Part shown: positions 1 to 10,720 of the stretch, one piece after another
Position numbering within the stretch: the stretch's first letter is position 1
Layout: each line of letters starts with the position of its first letter
NCBI RefSeq assembly: GCF_003073045.1
Contig: NC_037599.1
Span: forward strand, 18,914,555-18,978,554
DNA length: 64,000 nucleotides
Origin: Pomacea canaliculata
Taxonomy: Eukaryota > Mollusca > Gastropoda > Architaenioglossa > Ampullariidae
Reading direction: 5' to 3'
Translations under genes and position numbers: made by a program
The notes under the pieces: generated by a model
Database searches by the model: none
Seen by the model: the letters and a program-made list of their open reading frames with translations, nothing else
Told to the model about the DNA's origin: nothing

Positions 1-132
1 ATTAATCTCTATTTGATCTGACAGCTTGGTCCTCAGGTTGTCGCGCTTTTTGAAGTACAGCATACGGTTGTTGGTGCGAAGCACGCCTGTTCTTTTGACT
101 AGAAAACTGTTCCTCACCTGACATACGGACAC
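1..132 (-). CDS. Possible internal exon of an unidentified gene, running off the left edge
   Basis: On the minus strand a pyrimidine-rich tract (complement of about 136-172) ends in TCAG at 135-133. After it one frame stays open for 44 codons to the edge of the window. The peptide includes NSFLVKRTGVLRTNN and then a basic stretch, YFKKRDNLRTKLSDQ. The third codon positions in its middle part are mostly G or C, like the other exons here. I do not recognise the family. A second frame is open for most of the same stretch. The site at 120-118 also reads as a splice donor (CAG then GTGAGG), so the segment could instead be intronic. Coding is the better guess but not secure. Confidence 0.35.
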   Translation of the reverse strand, partial: MSVCQVRNSFLVKRTGVLRTNNRMLYFKKRDNLRTKLSDQIEIN

Positions 133-3100
133 CTGATTTATCAGAGGAGATAAAAGGCAGAGAAAGAAGAGGTTAAGGTTCTGCCGTCCATACACTCAAC
201 TTAAGGTTAGGTGAACCACTAAGACGTCACTACTCCTATTGTCACGTGACCCTTTTATGATGGTCTTTGAAAGTTGTATTTCTGCCACTTTTTAATCATC
301 TGAGTGGAACTGTGTAATTTGCTTAAATGTTTCTCTAGAACTGATATAATTTCAACCGACAACTTTGTGTTGTCTACAGTTAGCTTCTACCACGTGCCTA
401 CATTTATATCACCTGTCTGACGTTCACAAGCAGCCTTTATCACAAACACCATCTACATGAGATTTCTATCATACGACTGTTATTTACATGAAATGTCTAT
501 CCTTTATGTGTTTATGAGCAGTCTCTCTGTTTATCGCCAGTCTTCTGTATGTGCAATATTTCTTTCCTGTGTAGGACAATGGTAACTGTGATCAGTTTCT
601 TATGTGTGAAACAGATTTATATTTTCTATGACAATCAAGTTTAAACTTAGCTCAGCCTCTTGTCGATTGTTTCAATATCTTGAACGTTCGCTCGAAAACA
701 ATGGTTTTCTGTGACATTTACACGGAAGGTTGCCCAACTTGGTCAAATATTTGAGATTTACTCTATTAAGAACAATATTTGTGTTTGTAGGGAGTCTCTT
801 GCGTCCGTGATGCCCAGATTACCCTCATAGATGAGAGAAATAGAGAGTTTGTGTGTGTGGGTGTGTGTGTTCTTCCTTGTACATGTGTTTCTCGTGTGGT
901 TTCACACGTCCAGGAGGGAAAGAGAAAGCAATAAGTCGCAACCTTGGCGTGCCGTTGCGACGGACGGGGTTGTTTTGCTGCAAACACCCGCGCATAAACA
1001 GACTGGCAACAACGGCCCTCGGACACTTCTCGTGTGATAAATCACAGAACGACGAACTGTGTCATTCTGATAAGAGGATTTCTTTTTCCCCCTTTTAGGT
1101 GGTGGGTGGGGTCGGTATGATGACCTTTTTTAACGACCGTGACAAATGTGAGGCACTTGCACTGCATCCACAGCCAAACCTTGCTTGTTGTGGGTGCGAA
1201 GGTAAGGAGTCTTAATACACGATAGTTTGGGGTTTGTTTGTTTGTTGTTGTTGTTGTTTTTTGTTATTTTTTGTTGTTTTGTTTTTTAAATCGAAGAGCT
1301 GAGACTTGATATGTCAAAACACTGACATCTTAGTTTTGATATACGACAGGATCGAATCAAGGCGCTGAGAGTGCGACGGCGAGGACCTTGATACATGACT
1401 GTGTAGTCCAGAGTGCAATCTTTTCACACAAACATAAATAAGAAAAATAAAGTTAATCTGTACAGCGCAACATCCCGGCCAACAGGCAAGGTCGTTGTGT
1501 TGAACAGTATTCGCAGTGTGCACGAAACAGAATAAAAACAGTATCACCGGGTATAGGGTTTAGCCACATGGTCACATGAGACGATCCAACGCCTCTGTGT
1601 CTAGATGGCTGAGCACTTTTGGCTGTTACCGAAAATAACTTATTGGTGCTAGATGACACCGAGATAGTCTGAAAATAGGTACCTTTGTGAGCCGTCTCTC
1701 TTTGGAACATCGGACAATAACGGCCGTCCTTTACAACGACAAAGCTTTTGCGTGACTAGTGTGATTCAGCCACGGTCCACTGCCTGTTACCGTGGTTGAT
1801 GGCTAATATATTGAAAAAAACCTCGTCAATGGCTGTGGGAAGATCGATCGGAGTTGTAAAGGTAGGTGGGGTTGACGAGTGAAAGAGACAAAAGCGACAG
1901 GAGATCAAAGTGCGGCAGGAATAGAGAAGCAAGATGTGTGAAATTACAAGAGGTCATGAACGTCTAATGGGAGAGTTAGGAAGGAGAGAAGAATCGAAGC
2001 GAAAGCGAAGTTTAAAGGCTACGAGTGGCAGTAAATATGTAATGGGGTATTGGAATTTATAACGGGTGATGAATCTATATGGCTATGTGAAACTATGGTG
2101 GGATGGATCCAGCCAGGTCGGCGAAGTTTAAAGAGGTATTTAAGTCGACAAAATGGTTTGTACCTACTAACCCAGGCTTAAAGTATACACGGGTGCACAT
2201 AGGGTTTGGGATGTCTGGTGTGTTTTGGTAAAGACGTTTGTGCGCTCACGTGTGTGTGTTTGTGTGAGAGAGACAGAGAGAGAGAAGAGAGAAGAGAGAG
2301 AGAGAGAAGAGAGAAAGAAGAGAGAAAGAAGAGAGAAAGAAGAGAGAGAAAGAATCTTAAAAGTTATTTGACAGCTTATATTATTGTATTTTTTTTTCTC
2401 TATCTCGCACGTCCGCCCGCCCATCTGAACCTGCGTTCCCATCTGCCCTGGTGACGGACAGACGGACCACATCCGAGCAATAATTTCAAATATCACAAAT
2501 CGCTTATTTGTTGGTTCTAAGCTGCTTTACATTGAACATTGCTCTGTGTACACGAAGCAAAAACACCGACATTATAGATTGGGAGGTAGCAGGAGCGGGG
2601 CTGAGAGGAGGGGTGAAAGGCGCCAGGTAAACAAGATTACATTGAAGTACTGCTGGCGTCATAGTTAATATTGTAAAACCTTCTCTCGATCCTGGATTTC
2701 CTCTGTCGTTGACAAAAGCAACGAAGGTGCTCAAGTTTGGTTGATAAGACAGATGACTGAATGATTGGTTGAATGAATAAATGATGTGGGATCTTTGCCG
2801 TTGTCACAGCTCTCGAGAAACAGACGAACAAAATATTGGTCGTGATTCTGAGCCTGCTTAATATGTGCGATTTTGATAGACATACTGCAAAAGAAGCCGA
2901 AATGTTATGGTGAGGTGAAGAGATATATGTTGTGTGTATGCTTACTGTGTGTGCGTGTGTGCTTGTGTGTACATGTGTGCGTCAAATATGAATAGGACCC
3001 TTTGTACCCCTCTCCCCACGGAGAGGTATGGTATGTTCTATGCTGCACCCATTTCTGACAAAACTTATCTACCTACAATCCTTTGCATACCCACCTACAC

Positions 3101-4649
3101 TGTAGATAACAGACAGGTAAACAACAGGTTAAGTTTTTTTGTAATTTTTGCTGACTGAATCACAACTCTGGAAGTATTTTGTTCACAATGTATCTCAATA
3201 ATGCTTTGTACAAGTAGCATTCATGTATCTTGGACCTTAGATACTTAAAATGAAGAAATATCGACTACAAGTATCTTGGACTTAAACAGACACTTTTTCG
3301 TTACGTTTCTTAGATGTAATTTACGACAAATAGATAATTCCCCCTCCCATTCCCAGCAAAAAACTTCACCTACATACGAATCCCAAAGTTTATTCTCTTA
3401 GAGTTCTTGACAGTAACAAAGGTGCCCGAGCGACTTCAGGCAGTCTGCACACGCAAAAGTTGTTGTTCACCTTGCTGGCCTGTATGATAACCCATTCGCC
3501 ACTCACCTGTAACTCAGTATTCGGGCCGCTGCTACCGGCGACATCGAACGCACCCAGTTCTTGTTTGTGTCGACTGCAGAAAGTCTTGGAGCGATGCCAA
3601 AGGTCTCGTCACGAGTCGGGTACGACACACGTGACCTCGTAAGATTGGAGTGACACTAGTAGCTCGGGGTTCGGCGCAACTGGCGACCTCCTTGTGTCAG
3701 AAAGAAACAGGACTGCGAACAAAAGGTGGAAAAGCAGGCGTTAACTGTTAAACCATTCTCTCCATTGACTAGTCGTGTGCGGACTTGAAGCTTATTTTCA
3801 CAGACCCCCACGGACGACGAACTAACTAAGGAAACGCAGACAACTTCTGTTTAGTTTTGCTCACGTGATATCTGATCGTAAGTAAACATGTCTTGATTAT
3901 TTTGGTAGGGTGAAGGCCTGTGTGCAGTCGATGTGTCTTTCTTGTGCAGATTTGAGCACATGTGTTCTCGATTTCTCTGAGGCAGTAAGAAGGAATCAGT
4001 GTTTCTTTCATGTCCAGTCTGTGTCGCACTAGTTCCGATAGGTCAGTAAGTAGCAATCAATATTTATTTTATGTTTAGTCCTTCCCAGTAAATAAGTAAG
4101 CTACTTGATGTATTTTTTAAAAATATTTTGCATTCAGGTATATGATGCAGCGGTGTCATTTACAAGCGTAATAATAATAGAATTTTCAAATCACATTTTC
4201 CGCCCAAGGAGGCAAGATCAAGGAGCTTATCGGATTTGATTGGGCTTTTCTGTTCGCGTGCTTGTGTGTATGTATGAGAGAGAGAGAGAGAGGAGGGGGG
4301 CAAAGTGAAAGAGATTGGGAGAGAGATCATTAAAAAACTTTTAATTCCTTGTGTTTTATTGTTCGTTGAATAATTGTATGGAAATTGTACTTAAATATTT
4401 TTTTTATTTTGTCGCAGAAATTTACACCTTGTAACATGGAAATGTCGACTCATATAAACCAATTGGAAAAGTTTTGTTAAACTTCTGTTAACTGCACTAA
4501 ACAAAAAGAAGGACAAAAACCAGAAACTACAATTTTAATAATTAATATACAGGATCTATACAGAAGACTTCAAAACCATTGTGCAAAGAACAAGTTGGTT
4601 GACTGTCCTTGTTCTCTCCCCAAGAGAAGCTATTCAGTGAAAACGGAAA
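133..4649. other. Non-coding stretch with microsatellites
   Basis: No open frame here looks like a gene; the ORFs are short and AT-rich or made of simple repeat. It contains GT-rich DNA near 850-874 and 2931-2980, a T/G-rich run at about 1229-1288, and GA repeats at about 2262-2354 and 4274-4295. Just upstream of the next gene, a pyrimidine run ending in AG at 4621-4622 and TTCAG at about 4632-4636 are candidate splice acceptors for its first coding exon. Confidence 0.5.
2250..2354. repeat. (GT)n then (GA)n / GAAGAGA microsatellite
   Basis: A short GT tract passes into about 90 bases of GAGAGA and GAAGAGA units. The reading frames across it give only Arg/Glu or Ser/Leu low-complexity peptide and should not be taken as genes. 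Confidence 0.9.
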
Positions 4650-5149
4650 ATGTCGAGAAAGAAAGGACAGGTGTTCAGTGCTGATTACTACTACACGAAA
4701 GCCCTGGACTATTTGTCTTCATTCGACGAGGACAGCAGCGCACCGCCGACAGCCTGCCCATGCCTGTGCGGCAGCTCGGACGGCGACGACAGCAACTTCT
4801 CTCTGGGTGGCTTCCGCCCAGGCCTGCCGCAAGATGAGGGCAACCCAGCAGACGCAGCAGCTACAGCGGAAGCAGTAGTAGTGACCTCCCCTGCGAGGGG
4901 GAAGCAGCCAAGACCGGAAGTGACGAGGGCAGATCGGAGGCGCGCGCCAAGCGGAAGCTGTCCGACGGTCACGTGCACTGGGCGGACGAGTTCCGGAAAG
5001 AGTTGACTCGCTGCAATCCGCGCAAGAGCTACACTCGCCACCCGTCGCTCCACCAGCTGCAGGTGAAGCCCATTCTTAAGGCGACGACAGAAGACAACAC
5101 GAGCCAGGGGACCCAGACCCCATCCGCTAGCTCTCTGCGATCCGTGTAG
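4650..5149 (+). CDS. Small hypothetical protein gene with a one-base frame break
   Basis: The first ATG (4650, A at -3) opens a GC-rich frame beginning MSRKKGQVFSADYYYTKALD, with an acidic, Ser-rich stretch after it. From about 4850 this frame loses its codon bias. At the same point a second frame becomes clearly coding: it starts with a Ser-rich run (SSYSGSSSSD), then reads KRKLSDGHVHWADEFRKEL, RKSYTRHPSLHQLQVKPILK and a short polar tail ending at TAG 5147-5149. That frame has an in-frame TGA just upstream of the switch. Joining the two needs one missing base between about 4838 and 4862 and would give roughly 165 residues. The protein looks disordered and basic with one conserved-looking C-terminal motif block; I cannot name the family. 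The break may be an assembly indel or real decay. Confidence 0.55.
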
Positions 5150-5692
5150 AATTGTCGGCAATCGGGAATCAGGTGATTCCCTTTGATCGGTGTTTCACAG
5201 GCAAAAACTTCAAGAACTAGTCTAGAGTCAAGGTCTAGCATTTACCTGCATCGTCAGCATGTTTGTAATTGACATTTCGATAAAGACCTGCGCAGAACGT
5301 GCAGGTGTGAAAGAAAGGACAAAAGAACAAAAACACTCTTACGGTATGTTTGAAAGAACAGTGTCACGACAGTGATGATGGTATAAATAGGATCACATTC
5401 CAAGGGTGTACTGATCACGGCGAAGACTTCGAAGCAAGTCTTGGAAAGAAGAAAAAAAAACGTTGGGCACCCACACGATTTTTTTGTCTTGCTTCTGACG
5501 CTTGGACACTTTGTGTGAGAGTGAGAAGAAGCTCGTGTGGACGTCCTGTCAAAAAGGAGAATGTTTTAATTTTTTTTTTATTGTTAATGTTAAGAGTAGT
5601 TCTACGGGTCGAAATTTTGATTCCTCTGCTCACATACTGTGCGATGTTTATAGCAGGTACGTGCGATCCTATGAAAATGTGAATGAATGTGA

Positions 5693-5801
5693 GTGTGTGA
5701 GAGTGAGTGAGAGAGAGAGCGAGAGAGAGAGAGCGAGAGAGAGAGCGAGAGAGAGAGAGCGAGAGAGAGAGCGAGAGAGAGCGAGAGCGAGAGAGAGAGA
5801 A
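5693..5801 (+). repeat. (GA)n / GAGC microsatellite
   Basis: About 110 bases of GAGAGA with regular GAGC interruptions. It creates a 198-codon open frame rich in Arg and Glu that is an artefact of the repeat. Confidence 0.92.
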
Positions 5802-5894
5802 ATTATTTCACAAGAATCAAAACTACATGCAATGTCCAAGAGGTGGAAGTATTCCCGTAACCTTTTAAGCTGCTATAGAGGTGTTAAAGACCGC

Positions 5895-6031
5895 ACTTTT
5901 TCTCGGGACCAGCTTTTTGTGAGGGCGGTGACCATCTCTCCATCTCTACCTTACCTTCCTCAACCTTCTATCCTTCAGATACAAATTGAAGTCAGCTGGG
6001 TCCACTGGGGGAAAGTTTACTGCGCTCCACC
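5895..6031 (-). mobile_element. SINE body, second copy of the family at 23990-24200
   Basis: This segment matches the body of the SINE near 24 kb in the same order: TTTCTCGGGRCCAGCTTT, then TGTGA-GGC-GTG-CCATCTC, a divergent middle, CAG-TAC-AATT, and AAGTTT-CTGCGCT-CAC. The match stops where the tRNA-like head begins in the other copy, so this copy appears to lack the head. Strand is assigned from the other copy. The homology is read by eye and no alignment score is available. Confidence 0.5.
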
Positions 6032-8403
6032 CTTTTCTAACCAGATCACCTCCTGGTTAGGAGGTAGCTATGGACTGTCAGAATGTAGGGTCATCTAACC
6101 TGGCGACTCTGCCGTTTTTGAAGAGTTTTGTCAAGGCTGACGATTGCCAACCCTCCTAACGAGCTGGTGTGATGCCTGTGGTCCTGAAACTGACCAGCGG
6201 ATGCTGTTAATGAGAGAAAGTAGCACTCGTCTCAAGGAGGGAAACCAATTAAAGCATGCGTGGGTATAAAATCGGTTCATTCCCACCCTTTACTTGCACT
6301 TCTCTTCCCTAATCCTCTCTCTTGTTTTCTTTCTTTCTTTTTTTTTATCTCGTCTCTTCCTCCCTACATTACTTTCTCTTCCACTAGATGTTTACTAATC
6401 TATGTAGACCCGGAAAGTTGCTGCAAAAGTATGTTTAATTTGACAGTAGTTTTCAGTCTGGGTACAATTGCTATGTTTTAAAGAAATTCGAACAACTTGA
6501 TGTTTCTTTGGTATGATTACATCTTGAAAGTTTGCTTCATTTTCAGCTTGCTTTGTTTTTCAAAAGTTTCTAAAATACCAGGCTGCAGGATGCTTTTTTT
6601 GTTTGTAACAATTGCTACAACATAAATGTATGACTTATGATTATCAGAAAGTTTACTTCACGTTCTGTTGTTGATGTAGCTCGTTGGCGGATTTTATTGG
6701 CAGTCTATTTGACTTACGTTAAACTTAGTTAACGGTAATAAGATAGCTTTTACATCATTTCATATTTTTCTCGTGTAATTATGAATGGAAATAATTGTTT
6801 TTGCATGATACATTTTTATACCAACCAGTCAGCCAGTAAATCAGTCAATCAAACCAGGTACATGTTAAGAATTGAAGAAAAATGTATGTGTGTGTGTGAG
6901 AGAGAGATGGTGATTAAAGGGCAGAATAGGTCACTCTCTAGTGATTGCAAGCCAAAGTGGTGACTGAAGGGCAAAATGCTTAACTCGCTGGGTGCTACGA
7001 AGCGCGGAGCATCCTTTTCTGGTACCGAAGATCTTCCACGAAGACAGAACTCAAGAGACTGGAGTGAGCATCCAGAGCGAACCACATGTTGTGAGCATAA
7101 CCCTAAGCATATCCTCATGAAGAAGATCTGGCACTTCTACTCACTATTTGTCAACCTTAAGTATCATTCGAGCGCAGGTGTGAACAAGGAACCCAATATC
7201 TAGTCCAGCAGGGAACCAATATCCAATTTCAATTTCCAGACAAACAATTTCATGAAAAGGATTAATAAAGATGCTTCGTATTTGTATTGTATTGTAATCG
7301 AGTTAAGTTCACCACTGAATGTCTGCAAAGAGCAAAAAAGTGCAAAAAAGTGTTTTTGTTTGTTTGTTTTGCTAAACACAGAGACGATCGCTTTAAGAAA
7401 TTATTTGCCAACAAAACGGAGGTGGTTTTCACCCAGATTTTGGGAACTAAAGAAAGGAGGGGGTTGTTCACCTATATTTTAAGAATCATTATAATAAGCT
7501 GTGTTTGTGCTGTCAGATTGGGAAGGGTAGAAAAAAAGAAGCCATAAATAAAATTGCTCCCTTTACACCTCTATCGCGTGTAATGGAGTGAAAAACTACA
7601 GCTGTCAGCGGTCTTAAACCGCAAGTAAGATTAAATGAATTTCTAATGAGCCGACCAGGACCAGATAAGTTTGTGCAGTTAACAACCCGCGAACTGCTTT
7701 GAGCCTCATTAATGTCGGCCGCTTTTACGTCTGAGTGTCAAAAAACAGCCCTCGCCATCACAACACGTGGAAAGAAGACCTCTTCGATGCCCTTGCAGCG
7801 AGCGAGACCGATAAAGCATGAAAGTCTGACAGCGCAGGTGCCAAACATACCGTGCAGTCAGATTAGTAATAGCACACCTGTTTAACACCTGTCCTACCAG
7901 CATACTGTTATCAACATCACAATAGTATAACACCTCAGTCTAATGCTCTGTAAGTAAATAATAATAAATAAATGATTTGTCAAGCACATCTCATACTTGA
8001 TATTTGACAATTATATATATAAAAATTCAGGGAACACAGTAACCAGATTGTTAACAGCTTACTGGTCTAATACTTCAGGAAAATGCTCAGAGGTAAGTGA
8101 ACTAGCATACTGCAAATACTTCAGTGCAGTCAGATCATCAAAAACACACTGGTCTAATACCTTAGTCTAATCCCCCGTAGGTGAACTAACAGGCATTTTA
8201 CCAGAGCTTTATCCAGCCTATTACCTTGGGTAAATCGGTTAACCAGACATAGTGGCTTAAAGCCAGTATTCGTGGACTCGAAGTAGCCAGACACAAATCG
8301 CTGTACTAGCCGGTATTTTGTTGGAGGTGCGGCCTTCCGATAACATTCTTTCACCTGAAGGGCGATTCACACGTTGCAATGTGTCCAAGGATTGCGTGAG
8401 CAG

Positions 8404-8509
8404 TGTAGCATTACAACACCTGCTGAGGAGCATTACAACACTTGCAGAGAGCATTACAACACTTGCAGTGGAGCATGACAACACTTGCAGAGAGCATTAC
8501 AACACACTT
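8404..8509 (+). repeat. Tandem repeat, about 22-bp unit, five copies
   Basis: Five imperfect copies of a unit close to GAGCATTACAACACTTGCAG follow one another head to tail. The last copy is truncated. No gene is associated. Confidence 0.85.
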
Positions 8510-9412
8510 CTTCTCTCACACATCAAATGCCACTCGCAGCTGTCTTGCAAGGCGACGTCATAAGAGCATCCGTGCAGAGGATTATGGTTGACAGACAACC
8601 TTGATGATGGTAACCGCTGCGGCTAAAGCTTTTGCTCGGAGAAGAAGGAACGTGGGGATTGATAAAATAAAAATGGAATATTTAACTACATCGATAAAAG
8701 ATGAAACAATTTTCATCTAACCACGACGCCATTTTGGTGCTGAAATTTGTAGGTAAAAGAGAACCCAACCCATTCCAGCATTCTGATTGGCTTAAACTCG
8801 AGTAAGTCTAGGTCATAACAGGCAAGCTCTTGCACGGAATAACGTCCCATCACGGGCGAACCCATTTAACCACTTCCAGAACCACAACAAAATTCTTAAA
8901 ATTAACAATAAACAATGCAATAAATTTGTTACTTAGTTACTTCTTAATCTTATTCTGTTTTGGCAAAAGTCCTCGACCTCCGCTTCCCACGACTTTTAGA
9001 GTCAATAAACTGAAGACACAATAGACCGTAAAGCTGGAGCTTTTCTACCTCTGTCAACGTGAGTTTGCATCGCCTGCTCTTCTACTTGATGTTCATAGTT
9101 ATTAGAGATATTTGTCAGTGGTCCTATCATTACAAATCTTGCTTCACGCCACCCTGATTTCCTTGCGCAATGCTAGCGAATCTCGAATCTGGCAACGTGT
9201 GAAATATGGTGAACATCGTTATTGATTTAGTTCAACCAAATGAACACGGAGTTTTTGTAGTCCTAACAAATAAACTAGACAGATATAAGGACAAAGAACT
9301 GTTCGGTATATATCGTTTTCATTGAATTCATCATATCTTGAGAGTAGCGGACGACATACAAAAAGCAACTGAACTTCGCAATCGACATTGGGTCCTTATG
9401 GTTCCGCTGGTC

Positions 9413-9484
9413 CACGAACTTGTGTTACTGGACTGCTTGCAGTTGGTCTCGGCAGACAGACAGCAGTCCACTTATACACGTCGC
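9413..9484 (+). repeat. Dispersed repeat B, short copy
   Basis: Shares GAACTTGT-TTACTGGACTGCT and then GGCAGACAGACAGCAGTCCA plus TATACACGTC with 45478-45667, in the same order and orientation. In this copy the two blocks are nearly adjacent; in the other they are about 120 bases apart. Confidence 0.65.
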
Positions 9485-10602
9485 GGCTGCATGGTCATTA
9501 ATTTCAAAATGAAAGTGAATTAATATTTGCGTCCTTTGATGTTCGCTCAAAAAGCATGATTTGATCAGAATAAATAAATTTGAATGTAAATAAATTCTTG
9601 CTGCTTTTAAAATTTTTTAAATGTATTTCTGTTTTAGATGTAAGTTTTACGCCTCGCGATCTGACCCAGTACGCACCCTTTTTCGGGAATTCCCGCTCAC
9701 CCAGGACCATTCTACCCAGGGTAGACTGCTGATGTCTAATATGTCTTGATTATCAAAAGCAGTCCAGTATAATACCTCATTCTAATGCTCTGTCGGTAAG
9801 GGAGCTCGCGCCATCCCGCGGTCGTATATACTATAGTGTTGTTTGTTGTTTTTTTTTCTCTCTGAACTATAAATAAAAATCGACAATATATATATATACT
9901 GAGCAAGGTAAAAATCGACAACACCACACTGAGGTTAAATGGAATGGTAAATTATATATTTATATACTGGACTAAATACTTAATTGAGCTTATTTGCTCT
10001 GTTACGGTATTATTTCGGACGATTTCCGTGCAATATGTTCTCGAGGAACACTATATATATATAATCTGTTTCTTCACTCTGTCATAGTAACAACTGTCAG
10101 CAGTAGAAAATGACTTTTTGATGTTACTTTGTTATTCTGTAAAGCTTAAATACTACTGTCTCGAGTTTTGCTCAGTATACAGGTGCCGATTTTTTTTATA
10201 GCCAGGGGATGCAATCAACAGTTATTTAAATGATCAAAAGGTGGTCTCCCCTGCTAAACTATTTTTAAAATGGATCCGCAGTGAAAAGTTTCCCGAGAAT
10301 ATTGAGTAAGTGAAGGAGGGAATATGTCAGTCTGCTTTTGCCTAGATTTAATAATATGGTTATATATAGTACAGCGTTCCCGGAGTGTAGCGCTAAGTTT
10401 GTATAAGGGTGCGAAAGCTTGATCAGGCCCTGGAGCAGACGACCTCTCCAGAACATTTGCATTAATAGTAATCGTAAATTACTTTTCCAATAACAGTAAT
10501 ATGTTTACAATTTGATTGATTCAATGTCTAAATTTTATTTAATAATATTACACAGAAAGTAACAGTTATGAAAGGTGCATAGAAGGATTTACAACCCAGT
10601 GA

Positions 10603-10720
10603 CGTAGGAAGATACTCGGCTTGGTAGGTGTGGGGGGTGGGGGGAGTAGGACCACGTTGACAGTGAATGACGTTCATATTCTTGCCTTCTCGGTAACTTT
10701 TGTGAGGGGGGGCGTCCGTA
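10603..10720 (+). repeat. Dispersed repeat D, copy 1
   Basis: Shares GTAGGAAGAT, a G-rich spacer, and GTGAATGACGTTCATATTCTTG (with changes) with 57427-57540. The flanks differ, so these look like two old insertions of one family rather than a duplication of the region. Confidence 0.5.

Noticed and set aside
4709..5161. 150-codon minus-strand frame
   Set aside because: Antisense shadow of the GC-rich gene at 4650-5149.
5502..6098. 198-codon open frame
   Set aside because: It is carried by the GA microsatellite and a SINE body; the peptide is Arg/Glu low complexity with no domain.
6976..7203. 75-codon frame starting at ATG
   Set aside because: No motif, no splice context and surrounding AT-rich non-coding DNA; nothing beyond an open frame supports it.
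8404..8509. CRISPR-like array
   Set aside because: The units are contiguous with no spacers, and the genome is eukaryotic.
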